A stretch of DNA of 64,000 nt, taken from GWE2-40-63 sp050179685 (lineage in GTDB: Bacteria > Bacteroidota > Bacteroidia > Bacteroidales > SZUA-534). Under the pieces are notes generated by a model. The model made no database searches and was not told where the DNA came from. It saw nothing but the letters and a program-made list of their open reading frames with translations. The stretch is taken from the NCBI GenBank assembly GCA_050179685.1, contig JBFXEW010000001.1, positions 310,001 through 374,000 of the forward strand. Direction: 5' to 3'. Position numbers and translations under genes: made by a program. Below, piece by piece: positions 1-8,629 of this stretch (position 1 is its first letter; each line of letters starts with the position of its first letter).

Positions 1-371
1 TCTTCAGGAAGCATCCCGTAATTTTTTATCACATTGAAGACATCGTTTACGGCACCGCCGCCACCAAAATTGTAATGCCCATGCATGCGAACATAGTTCC
101 AGGCCTTTTCTTCAAAACTCATACGAACCACATACAATTCCGACAAATCAACTGCCGATTTTCCCATTCGCAGCATTTCGGCTTCAACCATACCCATGGC
201 AGAATAGCTCCAGCAGGTTCCGGCACGTTGCTGATTCTCTACCGGGCTCGAAGGCACTTCTTTTACCATCGTAAACTGATACCCTTCCGGCTTGTTGGTT
301 TCCATTTCCTGAGCAGAAACTCCCAGGTTCAATAAAAACAAAGCTCCGCTTAAAAACACCATTTTTCTCAT
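1..371 (-). CDS. C1-family (bleomycin hydrolase/PepC-like) cysteine peptidase, 5' part
   Basis: Partial gene; the 3' end lies beyond the left edge. Reading leftwards from an ATG at 371 gives about 123 residues: a signal peptide ending near VSAQ (residue 21), then a block QQRAGTCWSYSAMG in which GTCWSYS matches the active-site cysteine region of papain-like C1B peptidases (aminopeptidase C/bleomycin hydrolase type). The signal peptide suggests a periplasmic or exported form, as many Bacteroidota homologues have. The catalytic His and Asn would lie outside the window. A second ATG three codons downstream is possible. Family call is fairly sure; substrate is unknown. Confidence 0.8.
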   Translation of the reverse strand, partial: MRKMVFLSGALFLLNLGVSAQEMETNKPEGYQFTMVKEVPSSPVENQQRAGTCWSYSAMGMVEAEMLRMGKSAVDLSELYVVRMSFEEKAWNYVRMHGHYNFGGGGAVNDVFNVIKNYGMLPE

Positions 372-572
372 ATATTTTAATTTTAGTTTTTGTTTGTCAT
401 TAGAATCCAAAAATAAAAAAAAGTAACAGGAATGCCCGTTGAATTGTTACTAAGCATAAACAACTCGTGTGGGTGAACCGTTTCTAAAAAGCAATGACCT
501 TTTGATAATGAGCTATTCTTAATTGTTTTTTGCACATTCTTGCCCTATTAACCGCCCGACTAGATTCATTCA

Positions 573-584
573 GGCAGGCCTGCC
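573..584. repeat. GC-rich palindrome upstream of the GIY-YIG gene
   Basis: A perfect 12 bp palindrome GGCAGGCCTGCC lies in a GC-rich stretch (about 568-612) unlike the AT-rich surroundings. The stretch is open in frame with the GIY-YIG gene, so longer gene models acquire an N-terminus that does not resemble the family. I treat it as an upstream repeat element, not coding sequence. Confidence 0.5.
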
Positions 585-645
585 CGAATGGCTCGTTCAG
601 GCGGGATTCAAGGGAAAGAACAGTAGTCTTACAAATCCGCTTTTT

Positions 646-888
646 ATGTATTTTGCTTACGTTATTTTTAGTAAATCATTTAAGCGCTTTTACAAAGGGC
701 ATTGTCAAAATCTGGAAGAACGACTATCGGAACACAATAAAGGATTAACAAAATCGACCAAGCCTTTTATTCCATGGGAGTTGATATATTTTGAAGCATT
801 TAGCACACGCGAAGAAGCTATTGCCCGGGAAAAATATTTCAAAACTGCTGCCGGAAGAAGGTATCTAAAAATAAAAATTCAGAAATAA
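646..888 (+). CDS. GIY-YIG (URI-type) endonuclease-domain protein
   Basis: An 80-residue single-domain protein. The motifs are YVI (5-7) and YKG (16-18), standing for the GIY and YIG elements, then the LEERLSEHN helix, a KSTK...PWELIYFE block and a REKYFK helix with the conserved Glu/Lys region. Such stand-alone URI-like proteins are common in Bacteroidota and are presumed DNA endonucleases, though their biological role is unsettled. The frame stays open upstream to an ATG at 523, but those residues do not match the family and arise from a GC-rich palindromic repeat, so I start at 646. The gene ends 49 bp before a tRNA gene, whose promoter begins right after the stop. Confidence 0.75.
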   Translation: MYFAYVIFSKSFKRFYKGHCQNLEERLSEHNKGLTKSTKPFIPWELIYFEAFSTREEAIAREKYFKTAAGRRYLKIKIQK

Positions 889-894
889 GGCTAT

Positions 895-925
895 TTTGTG
901 CATTTCATTTTATTACTTACTTTTG
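895..925 (+). promoter_or_regulatory. Bacteroidota-type promoter of tRNA-Arg
   Basis: TTTG at 895-898, a 19 bp spacer and TACTTTTG at 918-925 match the Bacteroidota primary-sigma consensus (TTTG / TAnnTTTG). The tRNA begins 12 bp downstream, the expected distance for a short leader. Confidence 0.65.
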
Positions 926-937
926 CCGCACATTTTT

Positions 938-1009
938 GCCCTCATAGTTCAAGGGATAGAATAAAAGTTTCCTAAACTTTAGATCCAGGTTCGAGTCCTG
1001 GTGAGGGTA
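938..1009 (+). tRNA. tRNA-Arg(CCT)
   Basis: A 72-nt cloverleaf. Acceptor strand GCCCTCA (938-944) pairs with TGAGGGT (1002-1008), with a G-T closing pair, followed by discriminator A. The anticodon stem is AAAGT/ACTTT around the loop TTCCTAA, giving anticodon CCT (arginine, AGG). The T arm contains the canonical GGTTCGAGTCC. The CCA end is not encoded. It is preceded by a good promoter. Confidence 0.9.
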
Positions 1010-1130
1010 CTCTATAAAAAATCCACCTTTAATATTCGTTCAAATTAGTTTTTGCTATTGCATGAGCTTATTTGATTTACCGAAGACTATTCTCACAAAC
1101 ATTTTGTATTTTGCCCTAAATTTATCTGTT

Positions 1131-1853
1131 ATGAAATTTTGGTCTGCCATATTAATTTCAACGCTGTTTTCATTTTCGGCAAGTGCTCAAAAAAATCACG
1201 TGAGTTTAAGTATGGGTCTGGCTTATCCGCTGAGCGAGTATGCAGAATCAAACGATTACTATAGCCATGGGTTTGCCAATCCGGGTTTTAATTTAAGCTT
1301 CGAAGGAAATTATATTCCCTTATGGTACGTGGGCGTGGGTGGTGCTGCCAGTTTTACCACAAACTATACTCAATCGGACAAATATTTCGAGGCCTTAGTT
1401 GACGCAATAAACAGGAATCCTGTTTCCCAAATTCCTGATGAAACCCTGGTTCTTCACGAAACCGACCGCTGGAGCTATGTGAATCTGGTAGTGGGTCCAA
1501 CACTTGCCATTCCTTTAAACCGGCTTCAATGGAATATAAAAGGCTTTGCTGGAATTAGTATTATACTTCCGCCAACACAGAGTCTGATTATTCCTGCCGA
1601 GATTGGATCGTACAGTCATTCCGGTGATGCCCAAAACATTGCCTTTAGCTATTTGCTGGGAACCGACCTTATCTACAAATTGATGAAAAATTACAGCATC
1701 ATTCTAAATGCTGCCTATACCCATACGCAATCCAAATCGCAATCGAACCTGAGCTATACGGTCGATGAACAAACCACCATACTTTCTCCTTTTAATAAAA
1801 CCACTGATATACAGTCGATTCACCTCACTCTGGGGCTCGCTTATTTGTTTTAA
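1131..1853 (+). CDS. Secreted outer-membrane beta-barrel protein, hypothetical
   Basis: 240 residues beginning with a clear signal peptide cleaved near SASAQ (residue 20). The rest is rich in alternating aromatic/polar strands and ends in Phe (LTLGLAYLF), typical of small 8-stranded outer-membrane barrels (OMP_b-brl-like). The frame extends 23 codons upstream to 1062, but the signal peptide fixes the start at 1131. No close functional assignment is possible. It stands alone, between the tRNA and the PorE-like operon. Confidence 0.6.
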   Translation: MKFWSAILISTLFSFSASAQKNHVSLSMGLAYPLSEYAESNDYYSHGFANPGFNLSFEGNYIPLWYVGVGGAASFTTNYTQSDKYFEALVDAINRNPVSQIPDETLVLHETDRWSYVNLVVGPTLAIPLNRLQWNIKGFAGISIILPPTQSLIIPAEIGSYSHSGDAQNIAFSYLLGTDLIYKLMKNYSIILNAAYTHTQSKSQSNLSYTVDEQTTILSPFNKTTDIQSIHLTLGLAYLF

Positions 1854-2003
1854 CGGTTTTTCGGCAAATGCCCTTTCTTTTGCATGTATTTCAAATAAAC
1901 GCGTACTTAAGTATAATAATTAACTAACTGTCAAAATAGTATTTCAATCTATTGTTTTTTTCTGTAAACTTGTATCTAGGCAACAAATTAGCACAACAAA
2001 TAC

Positions 2004-4493
2004 ATGGTACAGATGAAAACTTTTTACGCTGTTTTGTTTATGGTGACCCTGATGCTAGGTTCTGCAAGGGCTCAGGAGAATCCAACAATCGACAAAAAAA
2101 CTTTCTTTGCCAATCCCGACGGAATGGTTCGAGTTAAAAAAGATTTCAGATTAGCTGAAAAATATTATCAAAAAGGGCAGGGAACTTACGACGAGGCCCT
2201 GAAACACTATTTAAAACTGTTTCAATACAATCCCGAATCGCATGCGCTGAATTATAAAATTGGGGTGTGTTATTTATTCACATCGAACAAAAAAGCATCG
2301 CTGGATTATTTCCTAAAAAGTTCTCCCGAAGTTGCCCGCGATTATTATCTGTTGCTGGGGCGCTCGTTTCAATTCAACTTAAAATTTGATGAAGCCAGCG
2401 ACGCTTACGGAAAACATATGGAGACGCTCTCAAAATGGAAAAAATTCGATTTCAGAAAAGAATATGCACAGTTAATTGAAGAATGCAATACCGGCAAGGA
2501 AATTATGAAAGATTCCCTTTCGGCGTTTGTGATTAATTTAGGCCCCATCATTAATAGTTATTACGATGAGTATGGTGCTTTTCTTCCCTTCGACGACACC
2601 ATCATTTATTACACCTCAAAACGACCCAAGGTTGAACCCCGCAAAAGAGAGTCGCGTTTTAAATTTAATGAACGCCTCTTGACCTCAAACAACGCTATTT
2701 ACCAGCCGGCACGCTACGCCAGCGAATTACCAAAACTCGGCTTTAACGATAACACCAGTCTGGCCGGGGTTGACCATCATCAAAAACGAATTTTCCTTTA
2801 CCGGGGCGCTACCCATCACGGACGACTATTCTCGGCAAAATATAACGGAAAACGCTGGAAAACCAAGTTGCTTAAAGGAAACATCAATCACATTGCTTAT
2901 AAAGAAACATCCATAAGCATAGCTGACGATGGAACAACCTATTATGTAACCAACCGCCGCGGAGGACTTGGTGGTAAAGATATTTGGGCAGCAAAACAGG
3001 TAGCCGAAAATAAATTTAAAGAAGCTAAAAACTTAGGTGCTCCCATTAACACCCCCTTTGACGAAGAAGGTGTATTTGTAACTCCCGATGGAAACACGCT
3101 GTTCTTCTCTTCGAACGGACATAAGGGAATGGGCGGTTTTGATGTGTACAAAAGCACAAAAAATGAAGATGGCAGCTGGTCGGAACCCATAAATATGGGA
3201 CATCCCATAAACAGTCCTTCCGACGAACTTTTCTATCATCCTACAGCCGACACCATGGTTGCCCTTTATTCAACCATCCGGGGCGACAGCTATGGCGGCC
3301 TGGATATCTACAAAATTCAGATTGATCCCCGAATTCCCTTTAAACTGATTGGTTCGGTTACCGACAATGAAGATGGCAGGATTCTTCCTGCAGCCGTTAA
3401 CCTTTACGATGGAAAAACACAACGTTTGTTGCAAAGTACATCGGTGGATAGTGTCGCCGGAATTTATCTTTTCGATTTGGAAGATGTGGGCGATTATTTC
3501 ATTACCATTGATTATGAAGGCTACAAATCGATTACTGAGAATGTAGTGTGTCCAACAAATAAATATGAAACTATTGTACAGGATTTTAGAACCGAAAAAC
3601 TAAAGCATCCCTTTACATTAATTGGAAAGGTTTACGATTTGGACAAATACGCACCGCTTCAGGCCGCGTTGACCTTTAGACTGGCGCATCAGGATTCTGT
3701 AATTGCACGGGTGGTGTCGTCCGACTCTACCGGTAAATACAGCGTAACCTTCGACGATAAATATGACATGATAATTGATGTAGTTGCCGAAGATTATTTT
3801 GATGTTCAGGAGCCTTTAAATGCGACCAATGAACCAAACAACATTATTTCAAAAGATCTGGCGCTAAAACGCAGCAAAATAGAATACACCCTTACTGGCC
3901 GAATTATTCAGGAAGAAAGCAATACTCCGGTTCGGGCTGCCATCAGCTTTTTTGCTCCGAATAGTACAGAACCTTTTGCTATTGTAGTTTCAGACAGTGT
4001 AGAGGGAAAATACACGGCAAATATTGAAAATCCGGGTCCATTCCTGCTTGAAATTGAAGCCAATGGCTACTTCTTCTTAAATGAAACCTATCAGTTTCCG
4101 GAAGGACAAACCTATACGGCTAAAAACTTCACCTTGAAAAAAATGGAAACCGGAGTTAAGTTTGTAGTTAACAACATTCTATTCAACACAGGTAAAGCCT
4201 CGCTTATGCCGGAATCGTTTAAGGAGCTGGATAAGCTGGCCGACTTGTTGCAAAAAAATGCCGGAATTCGCATCGAAGTGTCGGGACATACCGACAATGT
4301 AGGTTCCGCATCCATAAATAAAAAGATATCAAAAAGCCGGGCGCTCACCGTTAAAAACTATTTGGTGTCGCGAGGCGTTGAACAGGATCGCATTGAATAC
4401 GAGGGTTATGGTTTCGACCAGCCCATTGCCCCCAACGACACTCCCGAAGGCCGGGCAAAAAACCGAAGGGTAGAAGTTAAGATTATACAATAA
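2004..4493 (+). CDS. PorE-like OmpA family protein (TPR, PD40 propeller, carboxypeptidase-regulatory-like, OmpA)
   Basis: 829 residues with a signal peptide ending near SARAQ; an ATG at 2013 is an equally plausible start. Domains in order: TPR-like helices (about 45-160), a PD40/WD40-like propeller with recurring GGxDI/VY motifs (GGKDIW, GGFDVY, GGLDIY; about 190-440), three carboxypeptidase-regulatory-like beta-sandwiches (about 448-715), and a C-terminal OmpA peptidoglycan-binding domain with SGHTDNVG and NRRVE (about 725-829). This is the architecture of PorE, which anchors T9SS components to peptidoglycan in Porphyromonas. It is not a lipoprotein here. It heads a tight three-gene set; the next gene starts 17 bp later. 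Several such paralogues usually exist per genome, so the T9SS role is inferred. Confidence 0.75.
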   Translation: MVQMKTFYAVLFMVTLMLGSARAQENPTIDKKTFFANPDGMVRVKKDFRLAEKYYQKGQGTYDEALKHYLKLFQYNPESHALNYKIGVCYLFTSNKKASLDYFLKSSPEVARDYYLLLGRSFQFNLKFDEASDAYGKHMETLSKWKKFDFRKEYAQLIEECNTGKEIMKDSLSAFVINLGPIINSYYDEYGAFLPFDDTIIYYTSKRPKVEPRKRESRFKFNERLLTSNNAIYQPARYASELPKLGFNDNTSLAGVDHHQKRIFLYRGATHHGRLFSAKYNGKRWKTKLLKGNINHIAYKETSISIADDGTTYYVTNRRGGLGGKDIWAAKQVAENKFKEAKNLGAPINTPFDEEGVFVTPDGNTLFFSSNGHKGMGGFDVYKSTKNEDGSWSEPINMGHPINSPSDELFYHPTADTMVALYSTIRGDSYGGLDIYKIQIDPRIPFKLIGSVTDNEDGRILPAAVNLYDGKTQRLLQSTSVDSVAGIYLFDLEDVGDYFITIDYEGYKSITENVVCPTNKYETIVQDFRTEKLKHPFTLIGKVYDLDKYAPLQAALTFRLAHQDSVIARVVSSDSTGKYSVTFDDKYDMIIDVVAEDYFDVQEPLNATNEPNNIISKDLALKRSKIEYTLTGRIIQEESNTPVRAAISFFAPNSTEPFAIVVSDSVEGKYTANIENPGPFLLEIEANGYFFLNETYQFPEGQTYTAKNFTLKKMETGVKFVVNNILFNTGKASLMPESFKELDKLADLLQKNAGIRIEVSGHTDNVGSASINKKISKSRALTVKNYLVSRGVEQDRIEYEGYGFDQPIAPNDTPEGRAKNRRVEVKIIQ

Positions 4494-4510
4494 TTTTAAA
4501 TGCACAGATT

Positions 4511-6130
4511 ATGAAAAAGTTTTCCATACATAAAACGCTAATTCTGCTAAGCACACTATGGCTTGTGTCTGGCTGTTTTGAAGACGGTGTAGAATTAACC
4601 GATCCACACAAATATGATCGTCCGTTGAATTTAGCTGGCCCGGTTGGCGATATCAACATAAGCACAAGTACACTTCTGGAACAACTCGATTCCACATCCT
4701 TCTTTTTTGTTGATAGCGAAGGCCTTTTGCACGTCCAAATCGACACTTCGATTACAGCCTCCTGGGAAGATGTTATTTCGATTAACGATCTTACCACTTC
4801 GCGGACTTACGACATCAATCCCAATAAAAAAGCTCCTGTGGGTCCTTTTTATGACACCATTGTAGTTAATGTGCTGTCGCTGGGCGAAGACAATCAGCGT
4901 TTCGACCGTATGCTGATTGAATCAGGACAATTGGGCGTTGCGGTAACCTTACCCAATAATTTTGAAGGCTCATATACCATAACTATTCCGGAAATTACAA
5001 ATTCTGCTGGCGATTCCCTGGCTCTGCCAACCCGCGATTTTAATGACGCATCGCCCATTGAGTCCATCGATTTGGCTAACGATTCCCTTGTTTTTAAAAA
5101 TGCCGATGGAAAAAGCTTTATAACCATTGTAACTTATGTAGATGTTACCAATGTTTCCGGAAGTCCTTCGGAAACAGAAATGCGGGTTGATGTCACCATA
5201 CAAAATTTTAAACCAGCATACATCGAAGGCTACTTTGGTAAAATGAATGTGCTGGAACGAACCAGCGAACAGCGTTTCGATTTCTTTAGCAACTTTAATT
5301 TTGCAGAGATGGTTCAGTTTCAGGAAATCAGCATGGAACTAAATATCGACAATTATTTTGGCATTCCCCTGGCGCTGCTTATCGATTCCATGGTTTTTGA
5401 AAACACTGAAAGCGGCCAGCTAGAACACATTACCATTAATGGGAATTCGCTGGCGGTGGACGGGGCAATAGCACCGGATCAACCATCTACGAATCAATTG
5501 CTGGTTGATAACAGCAATTCCAACTTAATTGACGGAATAAACATGGGACCCGACCGGGTTTACATGGAGTTTGTTGGACAAACCAATCCCGATGGAGAAA
5601 CGGCAGAGCCCAATTTTATTAGTACAACTACACAGGTAAGTGCCGGCGTTTTAATCGATATTCCTTTCTGGTTCAAAACCAGCTTGTACGAACGTACCGA
5701 CACCTTAAGCTTTAAAGTGACGGAAATCTTTGAAGACAGCACACAGGTTGATATGGTTGAAACCATCGATTTGTATTTAAGCTTTGAGAACGGATTCCCC
5801 TTTAATATTCAGGCGCAATTCATTATGATTAACGACAATGGATATGTAATCGATTCGCTGTTTAATCAGGATGGCGGTGTATTTATCTGGGAATCGGGTC
5901 AACTCGACGCTCAGGGAAAGGTGTCCGCGCCTACCAATACAACAATTAACATTAGCATTAATAACGCCCTGGCGAAAAAGCTATACAAATACGATTCGTC
6001 CCAAATTCTTATTCGTAGCCGCATTTCGACCGGAGATAAAGACAATCCGGAATTTGTCCGCCTGTACGATTATTATTCCATAAAAGGAAGCTTGAAGTTT
6101 GAAATAAAAAGCCGCGATTTAAGCTATTAA
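4511..6130 (+). CDS. Putative outer-membrane lipoprotein of the PorE-like operon
   Basis: 539 residues with an N-terminal lipoprotein signal: hydrophobic core, then lipobox LVSGC with the lipidated Cys at residue 22, followed by FEDG. The remainder is soluble, rich in beta-strand-like segments, Asp and Thr, with no recognisable catalytic motif. It lies 17 bp after the PorE-like gene and 19 bp before the DUF5723 barrel, so the three are probably co-transcribed and may form one envelope complex. I do not recognise the family by function. Confidence 0.6.
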   Translation: MKKFSIHKTLILLSTLWLVSGCFEDGVELTDPHKYDRPLNLAGPVGDINISTSTLLEQLDSTSFFFVDSEGLLHVQIDTSITASWEDVISINDLTTSRTYDINPNKKAPVGPFYDTIVVNVLSLGEDNQRFDRMLIESGQLGVAVTLPNNFEGSYTITIPEITNSAGDSLALPTRDFNDASPIESIDLANDSLVFKNADGKSFITIVTYVDVTNVSGSPSETEMRVDVTIQNFKPAYIEGYFGKMNVLERTSEQRFDFFSNFNFAEMVQFQEISMELNIDNYFGIPLALLIDSMVFENTESGQLEHITINGNSLAVDGAIAPDQPSTNQLLVDNSNSNLIDGINMGPDRVYMEFVGQTNPDGETAEPNFISTTTQVSAGVLIDIPFWFKTSLYERTDTLSFKVTEIFEDSTQVDMVETIDLYLSFENGFPFNIQAQFIMINDNGYVIDSLFNQDGGVFIWESGQLDAQGKVSAPTNTTINISINNALAKKLYKYDSSQILIRSRISTGDKDNPEFVRLYDYYSIKGSLKFEIKSRDLSY

Positions 6131-6149
6131 TCCTCGAAAAAGTACTACT

Positions 6150-7646
6150 ATGAAGCAACAATACAAACTACTTATAGCACTTACCCTGGGTCTGTTTTTC
6201 TGGATGGGATCCTACGCGCAACAACCCTTGTCGCTTTATTACCTGGAAAATATTCCGCAATCGTCGTTTATCAATCCGGCCATGGCTCCGCGGGCCAATG
6301 CTTTTTTTGGCATTCCGGGAGCCAATTCCATTTATCTGGGCGTAAATACCGATTTATTGGGTTCCCAACTTTTTCAAAAAGCACCCGATGGTTCCGACGT
6401 TACCCTTACCAGTAAGTATTTTGATTATAGTGAGCTGTACAAACGAATCGGTAAAGCTGGCAACTTAAGCCCATATTTTAGCATCGCACCCATAGCCTTT
6501 GGATTTAGCGGCAAAAAGGGATATTTTACCTTTACCTGGTCCGAAAAAGTTAATGCTTCGATGAACCTGCCCAAAGATTTCTTTACCTTGCCCGACATTG
6601 GAGGTTTCCCCAATGGAACGCATCTCGATTTTAGTCCCCTGGCCATGAATGCGCAATATTACCGCGAGCTTTCGTTTGGATACTCCTATAAGTTTATGAG
6701 CAAGCTACGTGTAGGTGCTCATGTAAAGTTACTTCAGGGACTGGCTGCAATGAAAACCGATTTGGAAAAATTCGACATCCAAACCAGTACCGATGAGTGG
6801 TTGGTTGATATGGAAGGCTCGGTTTATCTTTCGGCTCCCATTACCGTAACTACCGACGAAAACAACGTTCCCGACGGCATGGAAGATTTTGACAGCAGCA
6901 CCAAAAATATTATTGAAAAAGGGCTGTTGAATTTTTCGAACCCCGGCATTGCCTTTGATTTGGGCGCAGTTTATGAATACAACCCCAGTTGGACTTTTTC
7001 AGCATCAGTAAACGATTTGGGCTTTATAAAATGGGGCGGTGACTTAACTTCACTAACAGCCAATGGAACCTACCGTTTTAATGGTATTCATGTCGATGAA
7101 TCGAACATTGACAGTTTAGGCGGTGATTATATCATTGAAACGGTGCTCGATTCGTTGAAAAACGCCGTAAACTTACAACGCGGTTCTCAGGGTTTTTCCA
7201 CGGGGCTGGGACCCAAAATCTACCTGGGGGCCAAATACAATGTGAATCATTATTTTGCCCTGGGTGCCGTTTCGCGCACTTCGTTCTACAAAAACGACTT
7301 TCAGCAGGAATTTAATGTCTCGGCCAACCTTAACCTGTATCACTTCTTAACCACCTCGGTGAATTATACCCTTGCGGTTAATGGGGCCAACTCGGTGGGC
7401 TTTGCGCTGGGAATACGGGGTGGTGCGCTGCAATTTTACCTGGCAGCCGATTACCTGCCTTACAAATGGAGGCCTTACACCATTAATTTTACCGCTGACG
7501 AAGGAGAACAGGCCAATGAACCCATTGAAATTCCACAGGCTCCCAAAAGCTTCGATAATTTTAATTTGATGCTGGGCTTTAACCTGCTGTTTGGGGCCAA
7601 TGGCTTCCGCGACGAACCCATGATAGATGCCTATGAATCGTTTTAA
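6150..7646 (+). CDS. DUF5723 family outer-membrane beta-barrel protein
   Basis: 498 residues with a signal peptide ending SYAQ (about residue 24). The N-terminal block PQSSFINPAMAPRANAFFGIP is the conserved opening of DUF5723, a Bacteroidota barrel family distantly like the PorV/PorQ/FadL barrels. The body shows repeated amphipathic strands typical of a roughly 14-strand barrel. Third gene of the PorE-like set, 19 bp after the lipoprotein gene. Function is unproven; an envelope or secretion-linked role is inferred from the neighbours. Confidence 0.65.
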   Translation: MKQQYKLLIALTLGLFFWMGSYAQQPLSLYYLENIPQSSFINPAMAPRANAFFGIPGANSIYLGVNTDLLGSQLFQKAPDGSDVTLTSKYFDYSELYKRIGKAGNLSPYFSIAPIAFGFSGKKGYFTFTWSEKVNASMNLPKDFFTLPDIGGFPNGTHLDFSPLAMNAQYYRELSFGYSYKFMSKLRVGAHVKLLQGLAAMKTDLEKFDIQTSTDEWLVDMEGSVYLSAPITVTTDENNVPDGMEDFDSSTKNIIEKGLLNFSNPGIAFDLGAVYEYNPSWTFSASVNDLGFIKWGGDLTSLTANGTYRFNGIHVDESNIDSLGGDYIIETVLDSLKNAVNLQRGSQGFSTGLGPKIYLGAKYNVNHYFALGAVSRTSFYKNDFQQEFNVSANLNLYHFLTTSVNYTLAVNGANSVGFALGIRGGALQFYLAADYLPYKWRPYTINFTADEGEQANEPIEIPQAPKSFDNFNLMLGFNLLFGANGFRDEPMIDAYESF

Positions 7647-7659
7647 TAATTCATTTCCA

Positions 7660-7865
7660 TTCACCACCCGCAGTTATGCTGCTGAATAACACCGATTTAC
7701 ACAGAAGAAAATAAAAAATTAGTCCGTAAATTAAATCTGTGCTATCCCTCCTGAACGGACGGGCATATCGGTGTAATTCTGTAGTGAAAGAAACGCACCA
7801 CCCGTAACAATGCTGCTTGATTACACAGACTTAACTGCCTCTGGCAGGTTTACACAGAAAAAACA
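7660..7865. repeat. Dispersed repeat family A, copy 1
   Basis: Non-coding stretch carrying phrases ACACAG, TTTACACAG and CACCACCCG. An outer inverted repeat TTCACCAC (7660-7667) pairs with GTAGTGAA (7781-7788). A second CACCACCCG...TTTACACAGAAA half follows. The same layout recurs after the GxxExxY gene at 8375-8563, so the two copies bracket that gene. Confidence 0.6.
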
Positions 7866-7976
7866 ACGAAACGAGAAATTAACTCTTTAATAACCGCCAT
7901 CGAAGGCTTGTTATCAGAAAAAGACATTCAAACTTTAGTCTTATATCTCCAAAAATATTTATCTTGCTTATTGTCT

Positions 7977-8369
7977 ATGTTTGAACCAATGATCATGGAA
8001 AAATTAAACCGCCTTTCCTATGAAATCATCGGGTGTGCGTATGAAGTTCATAAGCAACTTGGGCCTGGATTGCTTGAAAGCACTTACGAAGCATGTTTGG
8101 AGTACGAACTAATTGAAAAAGGATTAGAGACCAAAAGACAAGTCGCCTTACCTGTTGTTTATAAGGACATTAAACTTGATGCCGGATATCGAATCGATCT
8201 TTTGGTTCAGGAAAGCATTATACTTGAAATTAAAGCTGCCGAAGCCATCATACCCATTTACGAAGCACAACTTTTAACTTACTTAAAACTATCAGGAATA
8301 AGGCTTGGTTTGCTGATAAACTTTAATGTTAAAGACCTTAGGAAAGGAATCATGCGACGGGTTTTTTAA
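7977..8369 (+). CDS. GxxExxY family protein (copy 1)
   Basis: About 130 residues. It contains GLLESTY, the family motif GxxExxY, after VHKQLGPG, then a PD-(D/E)xK-like core (RIDLLV, IILEIKA), an EAQLLTYLKL block and LLINFNV. The family is thought to be nuclease-like but lacks a settled function. The frame is open to a TTG at 7908; I prefer the ATG at 7977 (or 7995) because homology begins there. It lies between two copies of repeat family A, and a paralogue sits at 10171-10593. Confidence 0.75.
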   Translation: MFEPMIMEKLNRLSYEIIGCAYEVHKQLGPGLLESTYEACLEYELIEKGLETKRQVALPVVYKDIKLDAGYRIDLLVQESIILEIKAAEAIIPIYEAQLLTYLKLSGIRLGLLINFNVKDLRKGIMRRVF

Positions 8370-8374
8370 TATTG

Positions 8375-8563
8375 TTCACCACCCGCAGCTCTGCTGCTGG
8401 ATTAACACAGACCAACCATCCACAGGCCAGTTAGCACAAATTAAAGAAAAAGCAATACAGTCTGTGTATATCTGTGTGTTTCTGTGGTGAAGAAAAGCAC
8501 CACCCGCAACATAGCTGGTGGATTACACAGACTTGCCTGCCTCTGGCTGTTTTACACAGAAAA
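8375..8563. repeat. Dispersed repeat family A, copy 2
   Basis: Second copy of the CACCACCCGCAG / CTGTGTATATCTGTG repeat. TTCACCAC (8375-8382) pairs with GTGGTGAA (8484-8491), then a further CACCACCCG...TTTACACAGAAAA half. Similar in order to copy 1 upstream of the GxxExxY gene, with substitutions. Confidence 0.6.
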
Positions 8564-8629
8564 TTCTATTGCAAGGCCTCACAATTCAGAAACTTTAAAT
8601 ACTTTTAGGTTTTAAAAAACCGGAAGACC

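Noticed and set aside
75..335. Plus-strand 86-codon frame opposite the peptidase
   Set aside because: It is the shadow of a real minus-strand coding region with active-site motif and signal peptide.
523..645. N-terminal extension of the GIY-YIG protein
   Set aside because: Residues come from a GC-rich palindromic repeat and do not match the domain; homology starts at 646.
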